Source of the DNA: Salinicola avicenniae
Lineage (GTDB): Bacteria; Pseudomonadota; Gammaproteobacteria; Pseudomonadales; Halomonadaceae
Direction: 5' to 3'
Assembly (NCBI RefSeq): GCF_023736115.1
Contig: NZ_JAKQZC010000006.1
Coordinates: forward strand, 1-64,000
DNA: 64,000 nucleotides
The stretch's first letter is position 1. Every line of letters begins with the position of its first letter. Positions 1 to 8,808 of this stretch are shown here, piece by piece. The notes under the pieces are model-generated. The model ran no database searches and was not told where the DNA came from. It worked only from the letters and a program-made list of their open reading frames with translations. The position numbers and the translations under genes were made by a program.

Positions 1-1
1 C

Positions 2-1633
2 GAAGCCGAGCGTCAGTTCCTGCTCCTCGGCGTCACTGTCCACGCTGAGAACGCCCTGCCCGTCTCCGCCCAGCTCAAGGCCCTGCCGGGCAGCCTGCAG
101 CCGCAGCTCGACGCCGCCAAAAAGGCGCACGGATTGGAAGGTGACGATGTTAACGGCAATCGGGCCGACCCCACCGGCGAGCGTCTGTCGGATTATGCGA
201 CTGGCGGCACCGGCCATTTCCTCGTGGATCTCGAGGCCCAGCGGCGCACGCAGCCCTATCGCCATCCGCTGACCCACCACCGGCCCGTCATCGGCGGCCC
301 GCAGACCGCCACCGTGGTCGGCCCCGCCAATGAAGAGATCCATACCGATCATCTCAACCGCGTGCGCGTGCAGTTCCACTGGGATCGCCAGGGTCAGCAC
401 GACGAGAACTCGAGCGTCTGGCTGCGTGTCTCCCAGCCCAACGCCGGCGCCGGCTGGGGCGGCGTGTTCGTCCCGCGTGTCGGCCAGGAAGTCCTCGTCG
501 ACTTTCTCGAAGGCGACGCCGACCGCCCGCTGATCACCGGCCGGGTCTACAACGGCGAACAGACCCCCGACTGGCACAGCCATGGGTTGCTCTCCGGATT
601 CAAGAGCAAGACCTATCGCGGCAGCAAGTACAACGAACTGGTGTTCGACGACGCCACCGACCAGGAACGCGTGCGGCTCAACTCCGAAGCCGAGAAGAGC
701 CAGCTCAACCTGGGCTACCTGATCCACCAGACCGGCAACACCCGCGGTGCCTTCCGCGGTACCGGGTTCGAGCTACGCACCGACGCCTATGGCGCCATCC
801 GTGCCAATCAGGGGCTCTACCTCACCAGCTGGGGCCAGCTCGGGGCCAGCGGCGACCAGCTCGACCTCACCCCGGCCAAACAGCAGCTCGACAGCGCTTA
901 TAACCTCACCGACGCCCTCAGCCAGAGCGCCCAGGATCACAACGCCGAGGCGCTCGAGGCCCGCGAGCATCTCAAGCAGGCCGGCGAGGACGCCGACGAC
1001 ACCTACGGCACCAGCGAACAGCTCGCCGGTTCATCGGGACAGGCCGACCAGAGCAACGCCGCCGGCGCCAGCGACAGCGGCGGCCGAGGCGAATCCGCGC
1101 GCATGAAAGCGCCGTGGTTGCACATGGCCTCGCCCGCCGGCATCACGCTGAGCACGCCCGAGTCGACCCACCTGGCGCAGGGCCAATCGCTGAGTATCTC
1201 GAGCGGCGAGGACGTCAACGTCGCCACCGGCAAGAGCCTGATCGCCTCGATCTCGGAGAAACTCTCGCTGTTCGTGCAGCGGGCCGGGATCAAGCTCTTC
1301 GCGGCCCGGGGCAAGGTCGAGGTGCAGGCGCAATCAGATAATCTCGAGGCCACCGCCAAACGCGATGTCAGCGTGGCCTCCAGCGATCAGAAGATCGACC
1401 TCGCCGCCGCCGAAGAAATCCTCTTGGTCAGTGGCGGCGCCTACGTGCGCATCAAGGGTGGCGATATCGAGCTTCACGCGCCCGGCAAGGTCACGGTCAA
1501 AGGCGCGACGCAAAGTTTTGGCGGGCCGGCGAGTATGGACACCACGTTGCCGGGGTTGCCAGACGGGGAGTGTGAAAAGCAGTTCGCAGGCGCCGATAAG
1601 TCGGCCGCAGGCAGTTCGCCTGTGGGAGGCTAA
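2..1633 (+). CDS. vgrG: Type VI secretion tip protein VgrG (5' end outside the window)
   Basis: VgrG forms the trimeric spike at the tip of the type VI secretion tube and carries effectors out of the cell. The frame is open from base 2, so the N-terminal gp27-like part lies before the window. Visible parts are the gp5-like OB fold (about bases 299-565, including HTDHLNRVRVQFHWDRQG and RVGQEVLVDFLEGD) and a C-terminal DUF2345 beta-helix region (about 1105-1545, ending in VRIKGGDIELHAPGKVTVKGA). A Ser/Ala/Gly-rich linker joins them. No extra catalytic domain follows DUF2345, so this looks like a carrier rather than an evolved VgrG. Three bases after the stop comes a DUF4123 adaptor gene and then an effector gene, the usual order for a VgrG-delivered cargo. 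Confidence 0.95.
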   Translation, partial: EAERQFLLLGVTVHAENALPVSAQLKALPGSLQPQLDAAKKAHGLEGDDVNGNRADPTGERLSDYATGGTGHFLVDLEAQRRTQPYRHPLTHHRPVIGGPQTATVVGPANEEIHTDHLNRVRVQFHWDRQGQHDENSSVWLRVSQPNAGAGWGGVFVPRVGQEVLVDFLEGDADRPLITGRVYNGEQTPDWHSHGLLSGFKSKTYRGSKYNELVFDDATDQERVRLNSEAEKSQLNLGYLIHQTGNTRGAFRGTGFELRTDAYGAIRANQGLYLTSWGQLGASGDQLDLTPAKQQLDSAYNLTDALSQSAQDHNAEALEAREHLKQAGEDADDTYGTSEQLAGSSGQADQSNAAGASDSGGRGESARMKAPWLHMASPAGITLSTPESTHLAQGQSLSISSGEDVNVATGKSLIASISEKLSLFVQRAGIKLFAARGKVEVQAQSDNLEATAKRDVSVASSDQKIDLAAAEEILLVSGGAYVRIKGGDIELHAPGKVTVKGATQSFGGPASMDTTLPGLPDGECEKQFAGADKSAAGSSPVGG

Positions 1634-1636
1634 TCC

Positions 1637-2524
1637 ATGTCGGTATTGAGGGAGCCACCTCAACTTCACGCCCATGATGCGACGCTAACGACCGCATCGC
1701 TGCGTCAATTCGACTATGCCGTGATCAACCCTTTGATCGTGCACGAGCGAGACTGGCACGATCTGCCGGTCCACGCGTTGGAAACGTCACCTGCACCAGC
1801 GCGGGCGCATCGCTTGCCACAGCTCGTCGATCTTCACACTTTGTCTGATGAAACGTGCGACGACCTTATCGACCGGACCAGGCGTTATCGCAAACGTGGT
1901 GCCTTGTTTTTCTCGGCATTGATGATGGGAAAATCCGATCTCGAGCAGACGGCCCATCATCTGCGTCGTCAGCTGTTGCAGCGACGTCCGGGCGACCGCC
2001 GCTATTACTGGTTCCGCTATTATGATCCGCTCGTCTTCCGCCATCTGGCGTGGCTGCTGACACCGACGCAGTTGGCCCGACTCCTGGGCCCTCTCGATCA
2101 ATGGTCCTGGTTCGATAGCCTGGGCCGGTCTTATGCCCTGAAACGCCCTGAAGTCACGACATCCATCGATTGGATGGAGCTGACTCGCGCCCAGTGGTCG
2201 CGTATCGATCGCTTTGCGAACCTGAATCGAAGCCTGCGCCGTTTGACCCTGTTGGCGCCCGATTGGCCACAGGACACGATCCATTGGCAGTGGCTGGATC
2301 ATGCCCTGGGTCATGCGCAGCGCTCAAGCCTATCGTCCGACGATCAGGCGTTACTGGCAGAACGAGCGGCCATGCATCTGCCGGACTTGGCCGGACAACA
2401 CCTGTTGGAATTGTTCATGGCGATAGCGACGCGGCGCCTATCCGACACTGGCGGCCATCTCGATGCATGGCATGACGCCGAATGGAACATCCTCATTTCA
2501 GAGTTAAGGAGCGGCCATGAGTAG
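1637..2524 (+). CDS. DUF4123 type VI secretion adaptor/chaperone
   Basis: A 295-residue protein of the DUF4123 type. These are adaptors that load a cognate effector onto VgrG. Residues about 25-150 carry the typical pattern: an acidic/hydrophobic start (FDYAVINPLIV), a central RRYYWFRYYDPLVFRHL block, and LLGPLDQWSWFD after it. There is no signal peptide or membrane segment, as expected for a cytoplasmic chaperone. The ATG lies three bases after the vgrG stop, and the gene overlaps the effector start by 8 bases (2517-2524), so the three genes are probably translated together. The assignment to DUF4123 is from pattern memory; pairing with the next gene is inferred from position. Confidence 0.85.
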   Translation: MSVLREPPQLHAHDATLTTASLRQFDYAVINPLIVHERDWHDLPVHALETSPAPARAHRLPQLVDLHTLSDETCDDLIDRTRRYRKRGALFFSALMMGKSDLEQTAHHLRRQLLQRRPGDRRYYWFRYYDPLVFRHLAWLLTPTQLARLLGPLDQWSWFDSLGRSYALKRPEVTTSIDWMELTRAQWSRIDRFANLNRSLRRLTLLAPDWPQDTIHWQWLDHALGHAQRSSLSSDDQALLAERAAMHLPDLAGQHLLELFMAIATRRLSDTGGHLDAWHDAEWNILISELRSGHE

Positions 2525-5270
2525 CGCCGATAGTCCTCGCCCCGATTGCAGTTTCTGTGGCGGCGGTGGCCTGCCGATACTACCCGTACGATATGCCGTG
2601 GCGCGTAGTGATGATGTCAGCCTCACCGCCCCCGAATTGCCAGCGGATCTCGCGGACGATGCGGTCTCGCAAGTCGCTCTGTCGGGAGGCCAGCACTACA
2701 CGCTGAGGCTGCTGCGAGAAGGATTCCTGTATGTATTCAACGCAGCCCGTGGACGCTGGCAGGGCTACTATGTGACCGATGAAGGCTTTCTCAGTCGCTA
2801 CATCGATGTCACAAACGCCGAGTTACTGGCGCTCGACCCCAATGCGCCGGGACCGCTCGATGCCGATATCCATGCGTCGGTAGAGGATGACGAGTTCCCC
2901 TGCCGCGGCAATCCCGAGCATGTCTATCCAGGGCGTTGCATTACGATACCGACGGCTCAGGATGCCACCGAGCTTTACCTCGCCTTTTCGGATGACCGCT
3001 GGACCAAACGGGTATGGAAAGCGCACGCCGCCAATACGGATGGCCGACGTGATGCCATGCGTAGGCTCTCCCTAACACAATGGAAAAGCGGCTCGGCTGA
3101 CTACACCCGTCCCCTCAACGAACTCGGAGAGCGAGTGGCCGAGGCCAATTTTCCTTGGGTACAACGCCAACCGAGCGACACAGAAAGCGGCGAAGCACCC
3201 CAGAGCACGGAAGTGAGTGCGCTGAGCCACAGCCTGGCACCCGTCAACGGGATACGGGACGATGTCGATGGACTTATCGAGTGGTCGCAACGCCAGGCCA
3301 CATCAAGCGAGATGACACCAGCGCTGTTCGTGCTCGACGATCCGGCCGGCGTCACCAGCGATCTCGCCGCGCTACTCGAAGCACGGGAGCATGAGTTCAA
3401 CGAGCAGGAAGCGATCAAGCGACCCTTCGTGACGGCGGGGGTCATCAATGCGCTGCGTGACGGCTTACGGGAGCGGGCTCGGATGCAGCGCGCCAATAAG
3501 ATTGTCGAGGAACGCCTCGAACATGAGTACTACCGTACTTATGGCGGCCCGCCGGGCATGTCGCATGAGCTCAAAGCCAATTTCGAGCGCCGGCAGCAGG
3601 AAGACCCGGTCTATCGGCAAGAGGTCGAGGCCACACGGTCGGCAGCCTACCAGGGCATCAGTGAGGCTGAACTTGAAGAGGCCGCCGACGATGCCTGGGA
3701 CAAATATGGCGATAAGCTCCGCCCCGACGAGCCCGATCACTGGATGGAAAGCACTTATCGCGCACAGTTATCGGTTTACGATAAAGACAACATGCAACCA
3801 CTGGCATCGGCTTATATGAGCTGGTTGACCGGTAATCCCCTGCTGATCTATCTCGATAACCGCTTCGATGACGATAGCGTCGAATCGGGTATCAGTTTTG
3901 TCTCCGTCATTTCCTTCGTGCTGCTGGGCACCCAGAGTTATACCTCCGCGTTCCGGCAATACGTGCAATGGCTCTCATCGACGGACATTGCCGACGACAA
4001 CCTGCTGCTAAGGGCGCTGTGTCTCAACCACAAGGAGCTACAGACAAGCGTGCTCGCGGCTGCTGATCAAGCGAGAGCTGATAGCGAGGCACAACGTTTA
4101 GACGAGACAGGGGATACCTTTCGCACTATACCTTGGGGACCTCTGATAGCCAGTTTCGTTGGCCTGACCAAAGATTTTCCTGATGAAATGGTCTCTCCAG
4201 CTTGGTTAATTGGCCGACTGTTCGGCCCCATGATGAGCGCGGTCAACAGTGAACGCGTGCCTCGCCCTCTGCTGATCGCGTTAGGAGTGACCTCAGCAAG
4301 GCCCGTAAGGGTTTTTGAAAAGCGAGGGACTACACAAAAGCAGGCAATACCAGCCTTGAGCAATAAATTACGAACCATTTACCCACAACTAGACGACGTC
4401 AACATAAAAGAGTTCGAGAGAAAAATTAGGGTTAATACTCGCTCTTTGCGACAAATGAACAACTCCGTCGCTGGACAGCACGATTATTCATTCGCAATAA
4501 GGCATATCGAGCTGGGCGAGTTGAGTGATTACGACTCCGAGACCCGTCTAATGAACCAGGCACTAACCGCGCTGGAGCCTATGTCTGAGGTTGGCGGACG
4601 AGCCGGCGCGGGGGAAAAACTTGCGGCTTTGATCGCCAACCGTGAGATCTCGGCAGGTGTATTGAATGTCTTCTTTGCCGTCTGCACCTTCAACAATTAT
4701 CTCTCTGGAATGAACCGACTGCTGGACGAACCTATCCGAAAACAGGGGCGTTTGATGGGAGCAGGAATGGCCGTCTCCGGGGCAGGACTAGAACTGGTTG
4801 GAGACACATTAAAACAGGCAAAAAAAACCTTCGTTACTTCGGAACAACTGCTAGGGAGACCTAGTAAGTTTCTCCTAAGGTTAGGGATTCGTTTCAGCCT
4901 AGCAGGGGGGTTACTGCTTGGAGCGATGGATCTTTGGGAAGGAGGCGAAGAGTGGGCTGATGGCGAACTTACGTTAAGTACCTTACACCTAGTTTCCGGC
5001 ATATCTACTGTGGGCGCCAGTTTGGCCATCTTCTCCATCGGAGCAGGCATGACTGGGGCTCTCTCGATCGTAGCCCTTTGGTGGGTAGCTGGTATATTAG
5101 GGGTTTTTGCAATCGCAGCGACCCTCGCTATTTGGTGGTTTACTGAAGATGATTTACAGAAATGGCTAGCCGAATGCGCCTTCGGAAAGCGGGGCAACTT
5201 GAACTTGGGCTCCGCCGCCCTGGAAAGTGAGCTGCAGAATCTCAAAGCCATTACTCAAGAGAGAGACTAA
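2517..5270 (+). CDS. VasX-like (BTH_I2691-family) type VI effector, probable membrane-acting toxin
   Basis: A 917-residue protein. The N-terminus has the VasX N-terminal-region pattern: CSFCGGGGLPILPVRYAVA, then YTLRLLREGFLYVFNAARGRW and a GYYVTDEGFLSRY block within the first 100 residues. The middle is long and charged, with predicted helix. The last quarter is hydrophobic: GLELVGDTL, FSLAGGLLLGAMDLWEGG, then two or three probable membrane segments around residues 800-880 (IFSIGAGMTGALSIVALWW, GILGVFAIAATLAIWWF), followed by a short charged tail. I see no nuclease, protease or lipase motif. VasX-type proteins permeabilise target membranes, so a pore-forming role is inferred. From about base 4050 the DNA becomes markedly AT-richer than the first half of the gene. 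The downstream gene starts 2 bases after the stop. Confidence 0.82.
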   Translation: MSSADSPRPDCSFCGGGGLPILPVRYAVARSDDVSLTAPELPADLADDAVSQVALSGGQHYTLRLLREGFLYVFNAARGRWQGYYVTDEGFLSRYIDVTNAELLALDPNAPGPLDADIHASVEDDEFPCRGNPEHVYPGRCITIPTAQDATELYLAFSDDRWTKRVWKAHAANTDGRRDAMRRLSLTQWKSGSADYTRPLNELGERVAEANFPWVQRQPSDTESGEAPQSTEVSALSHSLAPVNGIRDDVDGLIEWSQRQATSSEMTPALFVLDDPAGVTSDLAALLEAREHEFNEQEAIKRPFVTAGVINALRDGLRERARMQRANKIVEERLEHEYYRTYGGPPGMSHELKANFERRQQEDPVYRQEVEATRSAAYQGISEAELEEAADDAWDKYGDKLRPDEPDHWMESTYRAQLSVYDKDNMQPLASAYMSWLTGNPLLIYLDNRFDDDSVESGISFVSVISFVLLGTQSYTSAFRQYVQWLSSTDIADDNLLLRALCLNHKELQTSVLAAADQARADSEAQRLDETGDTFRTIPWGPLIASFVGLTKDFPDEMVSPAWLIGRLFGPMMSAVNSERVPRPLLIALGVTSARPVRVFEKRGTTQKQAIPALSNKLRTIYPQLDDVNIKEFERKIRVNTRSLRQMNNSVAGQHDYSFAIRHIELGELSDYDSETRLMNQALTALEPMSEVGGRAGAGEKLAALIANREISAGVLNVFFAVCTFNNYLSGMNRLLDEPIRKQGRLMGAGMAVSGAGLELVGDTLKQAKKTFVTSEQLLGRPSKFLLRLGIRFSLAGGLLLGAMDLWEGGEEWADGELTLSTLHLVSGISTVGASLAIFSIGAGMTGALSIVALWWVAGILGVFAIAATLAIWWFTEDDLQKWLAECAFGKRGNLNLGSAALESELQNLKAITQERD

Positions 5271-5271
5271 A

Positions 5272-6345
5272 ATGCGGCCGTCCGCGCGGGATTATTACAA
5301 CCTTTACATCAAAGGAAACTGGGGCTTTTCTAGCACCACCTCAAAGCTTTTAAAGCTGGAAGGAGAAATCAAAACTCTTGACAAAAAAACTAAAACCCTA
5401 AAAGTCGACGGCACGAAACTAAACGACACCGTAATAAAAACAAACTCAGTATTTATTGAGGCAGTGGACCCTGGCAATCGCCTACGTGGCGTGCCATCTT
5501 TTTTTGGTCTAATCGGAGGTGTACCATTTCTTTTAGGGCTCTTTGCCCTATTATACATACTGTCTAGCCACAGCGAAAAACTTCCTATTTTTGTAATTGT
5601 TCTCGCCATACTAACACTGATTACTAGCTTTGTATTTGTACTACCGATCACTTCCTCATTGGTAAGCAGGGAATTATTTCGCAAAACTCACTATCCTATA
5701 CGTTTCAATCGTCGTGACCGCAAAGTCTATGCCTGGTCTCAGGATATGGGCATCGTCACCATGAATTGGAATGACATCCAGTTTTATAGCAGTCAGGCGA
5801 CCAAATCTCAGGATCGTCGGGGTATGTCGCGTGAGGAGATTCGCGGATACGTACGAGATAGTAACGGCAACATGCTCTATCACCTGGTCTTCTTCAAATA
5901 CGAAGGCCTTAAAGGGATGAAAGGCGTGCTGGAGATCTGGGAGCTGGTGCGTCGCTATATGGAGGAGCCCGACGGCCATATTCAGGCCTATCAGGTCGAC
6001 CAGCGTCTGCTGGATCTGGATGGCAAGCGTGAGAGTTTCATCCATTCGCTGATACAGGCCACGCAGGTGATGGCTGATAGTCGTGCGATCCAGCTGATTT
6101 TTGCACCGATGGTCATGTGGGCCGGCACCGGCCGTCTCATCGCCAAGTGGACCTGTCGCGTGCCGCATTGGCCCGCCTGGGTCGAAGAGAAATGCCAGGT
6201 TGCTCCGGACGATCCTTACGTCCGCAATCGCCACACCGAGCGTCCGCTGACCGCGAAGGAAATACTCTGGCCGCTGTTGTGTTTTCTGCTTGGCTGGGCA
6301 GAAGTGCTGGTGATCCTCTATTTCTGCTTTCGGGGCTATTTCTAA
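5272..6345 (+). CDS. Probable immunity membrane protein for the type VI effector (DUF6708-like)
   Basis: A 357-residue protein starting at ATG 5272, one base after the effector stop. A GTG further upstream would extend it into the effector gene and is less likely. Two adjacent hydrophobic segments lie at about residues 80-135 (GVPFLLGLFALLYIL and VIVLAILTLITSFVFVLPI), and a further one is at the C-terminus (LLCFLLGWAEVLVILYFCF). Between them is a cytoplasmic part with YPIRFNRRDRKVYAW and MNWNDIQFY. The layout resembles DUF6708 proteins found next to type VI effectors, though I am not certain of the family. Position and membrane location fit an immunity protein that protects the inner membrane. 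Bases 5280-5690 are very AT-rich (5341-5400 has 19 G/C of 60) while the rest is GC-rich, so the gene looks mosaic. Confidence 0.72.
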   Translation: MRPSARDYYNLYIKGNWGFSSTTSKLLKLEGEIKTLDKKTKTLKVDGTKLNDTVIKTNSVFIEAVDPGNRLRGVPSFFGLIGGVPFLLGLFALLYILSSHSEKLPIFVIVLAILTLITSFVFVLPITSSLVSRELFRKTHYPIRFNRRDRKVYAWSQDMGIVTMNWNDIQFYSSQATKSQDRRGMSREEIRGYVRDSNGNMLYHLVFFKYEGLKGMKGVLEIWELVRRYMEEPDGHIQAYQVDQRLLDLDGKRESFIHSLIQATQVMADSRAIQLIFAPMVMWAGTGRLIAKWTCRVPHWPAWVEEKCQVAPDDPYVRNRHTERPLTAKEILWPLLCFLLGWAEVLVILYFCFRGYF

Positions 6346-6505
6346 GACCGCTTCAACCCACACCGAAGCCCCCTCTCGGCAAAGGCGAATTCCTCCGATG
6401 ATGTCTCCGAGGCGATGATCGGAGCTCGTGTCCGGCTTTTGCCCACTGCCGCTCTCACCCAGAATGCGACGTCCCTTAACCGGGGCGTCGAGGCGATCGC
6501 GCTGA

Positions 6506-6543
6506 TACCTGTCAGTCGCTGCGCTGTCTGAGTTTGACAGGTA
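6506..6543. repeat. 9-bp inverted repeat upstream of the CoA-transferase gene
   Basis: TACCTGTCA (6506-6514) and TGACAGGTA (6535-6543) are perfect inverted copies separated by 20 bases. They lie 53 bases before the start of the CoA-transferase gene. The spacing suits a dimeric regulator binding two half sites or a weak stem. There is no T-run, so it is not a typical terminator. The function is unknown. Confidence 0.5.
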
Positions 6544-6595
6544 CAGCGCGGCCGGGCACGGCTCATTACACATCCCTTCAGGATCAGGATGCTTC

Positions 6596-7795
6596 ATGAC
6601 CATGACTTCGCCTCGCCCACTCGACGGCATCACTGTCGTCAGCCTGGAACACGCCATCGCCGCGCCCTTCTGTACGCGCCAGCTTGCCGATCAAGGTGCG
6701 CGTGTCATCAAGATCGAACGCCCTGAAGTCGGAGATTTCGCGCGCGGCTACGACACCCGCGTCAAGGGGTTGTCGTCGCACTTCGTCTGGACCAACCGCT
6801 CGAAGGAGAGCCTGACGCTCAACCTCAAGCACGAGGCCGCACGCCCGGTTCTCGATGAACTGCTGGTTGAGGCCGACGTGCTGGTGCAGAACCTGGCGCC
6901 GGGCGCCGCCGCACGGATGGGGCTCGATTTCGATACGCTCCATGCACGCTACCCGCGGCTGATCGTCTGCAATATCTCCGGCTACGGCCAAGGGGGGCCG
7001 CTGGAGACCAAGAAGGCCTACGACCTGCTGATCCAAAGCGAAGCCGGCTTCCTGTCCGTTACCGGCGGGCCAGAACCGGAGGCGATGGCGAAAGCCGGCT
7101 GTTCGGTGGCCGATATCGCCGCTGGCATGTATGCCTACAGCAATATTCTCTCCGCCCTTTTATTGCGGGGCCGGACAGGCGAAGGCTCGAATATCGATGT
7201 CTCGATGCTCGAAGGCCTGGTCGAGTGGATGGGTTACCCGCTCTACTACGCTTTCGACGGCGCGACACCGCCGCCGCGCGCGGGCGCTTCGCACTCGACC
7301 ATCTACCCTTACGGCCCCTTCCCCACCGGACAAGGCGGTACGGTCATGCTGGGCCTGCAAAACGAGCGCGAGTGGCAACGGTTCTGCGATACCGTGCTCC
7401 AGCAACCGGCCTTGGCCGAAGACAACCGTTTCGACACCAACGCCAAACGCTCGGCACAGCGCGACACGCTGCGCAGCATCATCGATTCGGTGTTCTCGGC
7501 GCTGTCTCCGGAAGCCGTGATTGCCCGGCTGGACGAGGCGCAGATCGCCAACGCGCATGTCAACGACATGGCGGGTGTCTGGGCTCACCCGCAACTGGCG
7601 GCGCGGGAGCGCTGGCGCGAGGTCGGCAGCCCACAGGGGCCATTGCCGGCACTACTGCCCCCGGGGCGCAACGCCGCGTTCGAACCGCGCATGGATCCGG
7701 TACCCGCGCTTGGCGAGCACAGCGAGGCTATCCTGAAGCAGCTTGGCTATGCCGAAGACGATATCGCCCGCCTGCGCGAGCATGGGACGATCTGA
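6596..7795 (+). CDS. Class III (CaiB/BaiF) CoA-transferase
   Basis: A 399-residue formyl-CoA-transferase/CaiB-family enzyme, which moves CoA between organic acids in the cytoplasm. Family features are LDGITVVSLEHAIAAPFCTRQLADQGARVIKIE at the N-terminus, followed by a strand/turn around VWTNRSKESLTLNLK, and VLVQNLAPGAAARMGLDF. The conserved motifs GYGQGGP and KKAYDLLIQSEAG come next; the Asp in the latter is at the usual catalytic position. Length is normal. The start is ATG 6596 with AGGA 6 bases upstream; a second ATG at 6602 is possible. The next gene, 113 bases on, encodes a CitE-like lyase. Such pairs activate and cleave a branched or hydroxylated dicarboxylic acid (citramalate- or itaconate-type pathways are known examples), but the substrate cannot be read from the sequence. 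Confidence 0.88.
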   Translation: MTMTSPRPLDGITVVSLEHAIAAPFCTRQLADQGARVIKIERPEVGDFARGYDTRVKGLSSHFVWTNRSKESLTLNLKHEAARPVLDELLVEADVLVQNLAPGAAARMGLDFDTLHARYPRLIVCNISGYGQGGPLETKKAYDLLIQSEAGFLSVTGGPEPEAMAKAGCSVADIAAGMYAYSNILSALLLRGRTGEGSNIDVSMLEGLVEWMGYPLYYAFDGATPPPRAGASHSTIYPYGPFPTGQGGTVMLGLQNEREWQRFCDTVLQQPALAEDNRFDTNAKRSAQRDTLRSIIDSVFSALSPEAVIARLDEAQIANAHVNDMAGVWAHPQLAARERWREVGSPQGPLPALLPPGRNAAFEPRMDPVPALGEHSEAILKQLGYAEDDIARLREHGTI

Positions 7796-7908
7796 ACCAG
7801 GGTGGCGGCGTTGACGCCGGCGCCCATTCTCTCGTCTGTGACGTCTCGATTTCCGGATACCCTCTTTAGGCACCATCTTTAGGTCACCCTCTTCAGGACA
7901 CCGCCCTC

Positions 7909-8757
7909 ATGACACAGCAAGATCTGCCCCAGCCAGACAGCCCCGCCGTCACGCCACGCTCCGCGCTGTTCGTGCCGGCTAACCGGCCGGAACGCATTCC
8001 CAAGGCGCTGGCGAGCGGCGCCGACATCACCATTGTCGATCTGGAAGATGCGGTCGCGGCGGAGGCCAAACCCGCGGCGCGGCAGGCCCTGCTGACGTAT
8101 CTGACGCAGGCGTCGCCCCGTTCTGTCTGGGTGCGCATCAACGCCGACGACGATGATGTGCTCGAGGACCTTGCCATCTGTCAGGACCAACCGGGCGTCG
8201 CCGGTCTGGTGGTGCCGAAGGCGGAAAGCCCGCGCGCGCTGGCCCAGGCGGCAGCGCTGGGCCGGCCGATCATGCCGTTGATCGAGAGTGCCATCGGGCT
8301 TCAGCGGCTCGATGAGCTGGCACGCGTGGAGGGCATTGCCCAGCTTAGCTTCGGCGCACTGGATCTAGGGCTCGATCTCGGGATCGACCCGCACAGCGAG
8401 GGCGGCCGCTGGATGCTGGATCAGGCTCGTTACCAACTGGTGCTGCAGTCGCGCCTGGCCGGACTGTGCGCGCCTATCGAGACTGTGCATCCGGAGTTCC
8501 GCGATACCAGTGTGGTTGCCGCCGCCGCCCGGCGCGCTGTCGACATGGGGTTCGGCGGCATGCTCTGTATCCATCCGCGCCAGGTCGAGATCGTGAACGC
8601 CGCGTTTCATCCCGGAGATGACGAACTGGCGTGGGCCCGGCGTGTGCTGGCGGCCGCCGAACAGGACGCCGGCGCCGCTCAGGTCGACGGACAGATGATC
8701 GATGCTCCCGTTATGGAGCGGGCGCGCCGCTTGCTGGCCCGGGCCAACCGCCGCTGA
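7909..8757 (+). CDS. CoA ester lyase, HpcH/HpaI-CitE family
   Basis: A 282-residue CitE-like TIM-barrel lyase that splits a 3-hydroxyacyl-CoA (for example malyl-, citramalyl- or methylmalyl-CoA). Visible motifs are RSALFVPANRPERIPKAL, VDLEDAVAAEAKPAAR (metal-binding Glu/Asp), VWVRINA, VPKAE, IMPLIESAIGL, and LSFGALDLGLDLGI followed by MLCIHPRQVEIVNAAF near the C-terminus. Length is typical of stand-alone lyases rather than the citrate lyase beta subunit, and no citC/citD/citF genes are nearby. It lies directly downstream of the CoA-transferase and is probably in the same transcript. A joint role in catabolism of a dicarboxylic acid is inferred. Confidence 0.85.
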   Translation: MTQQDLPQPDSPAVTPRSALFVPANRPERIPKALASGADITIVDLEDAVAAEAKPAARQALLTYLTQASPRSVWVRINADDDDVLEDLAICQDQPGVAGLVVPKAESPRALAQAAALGRPIMPLIESAIGLQRLDELARVEGIAQLSFGALDLGLDLGIDPHSEGGRWMLDQARYQLVLQSRLAGLCAPIETVHPEFRDTSVVAAAARRAVDMGFGGMLCIHPRQVEIVNAAFHPGDDELAWARRVLAAAEQDAGAAQVDGQMIDAPVMERARRLLARANRR

Positions 8758-8808
8758 TTCGCAACATGGCATCGATCGGCCGCGTCTTGCCGGTCACGAG
8801 ATAGCGAG

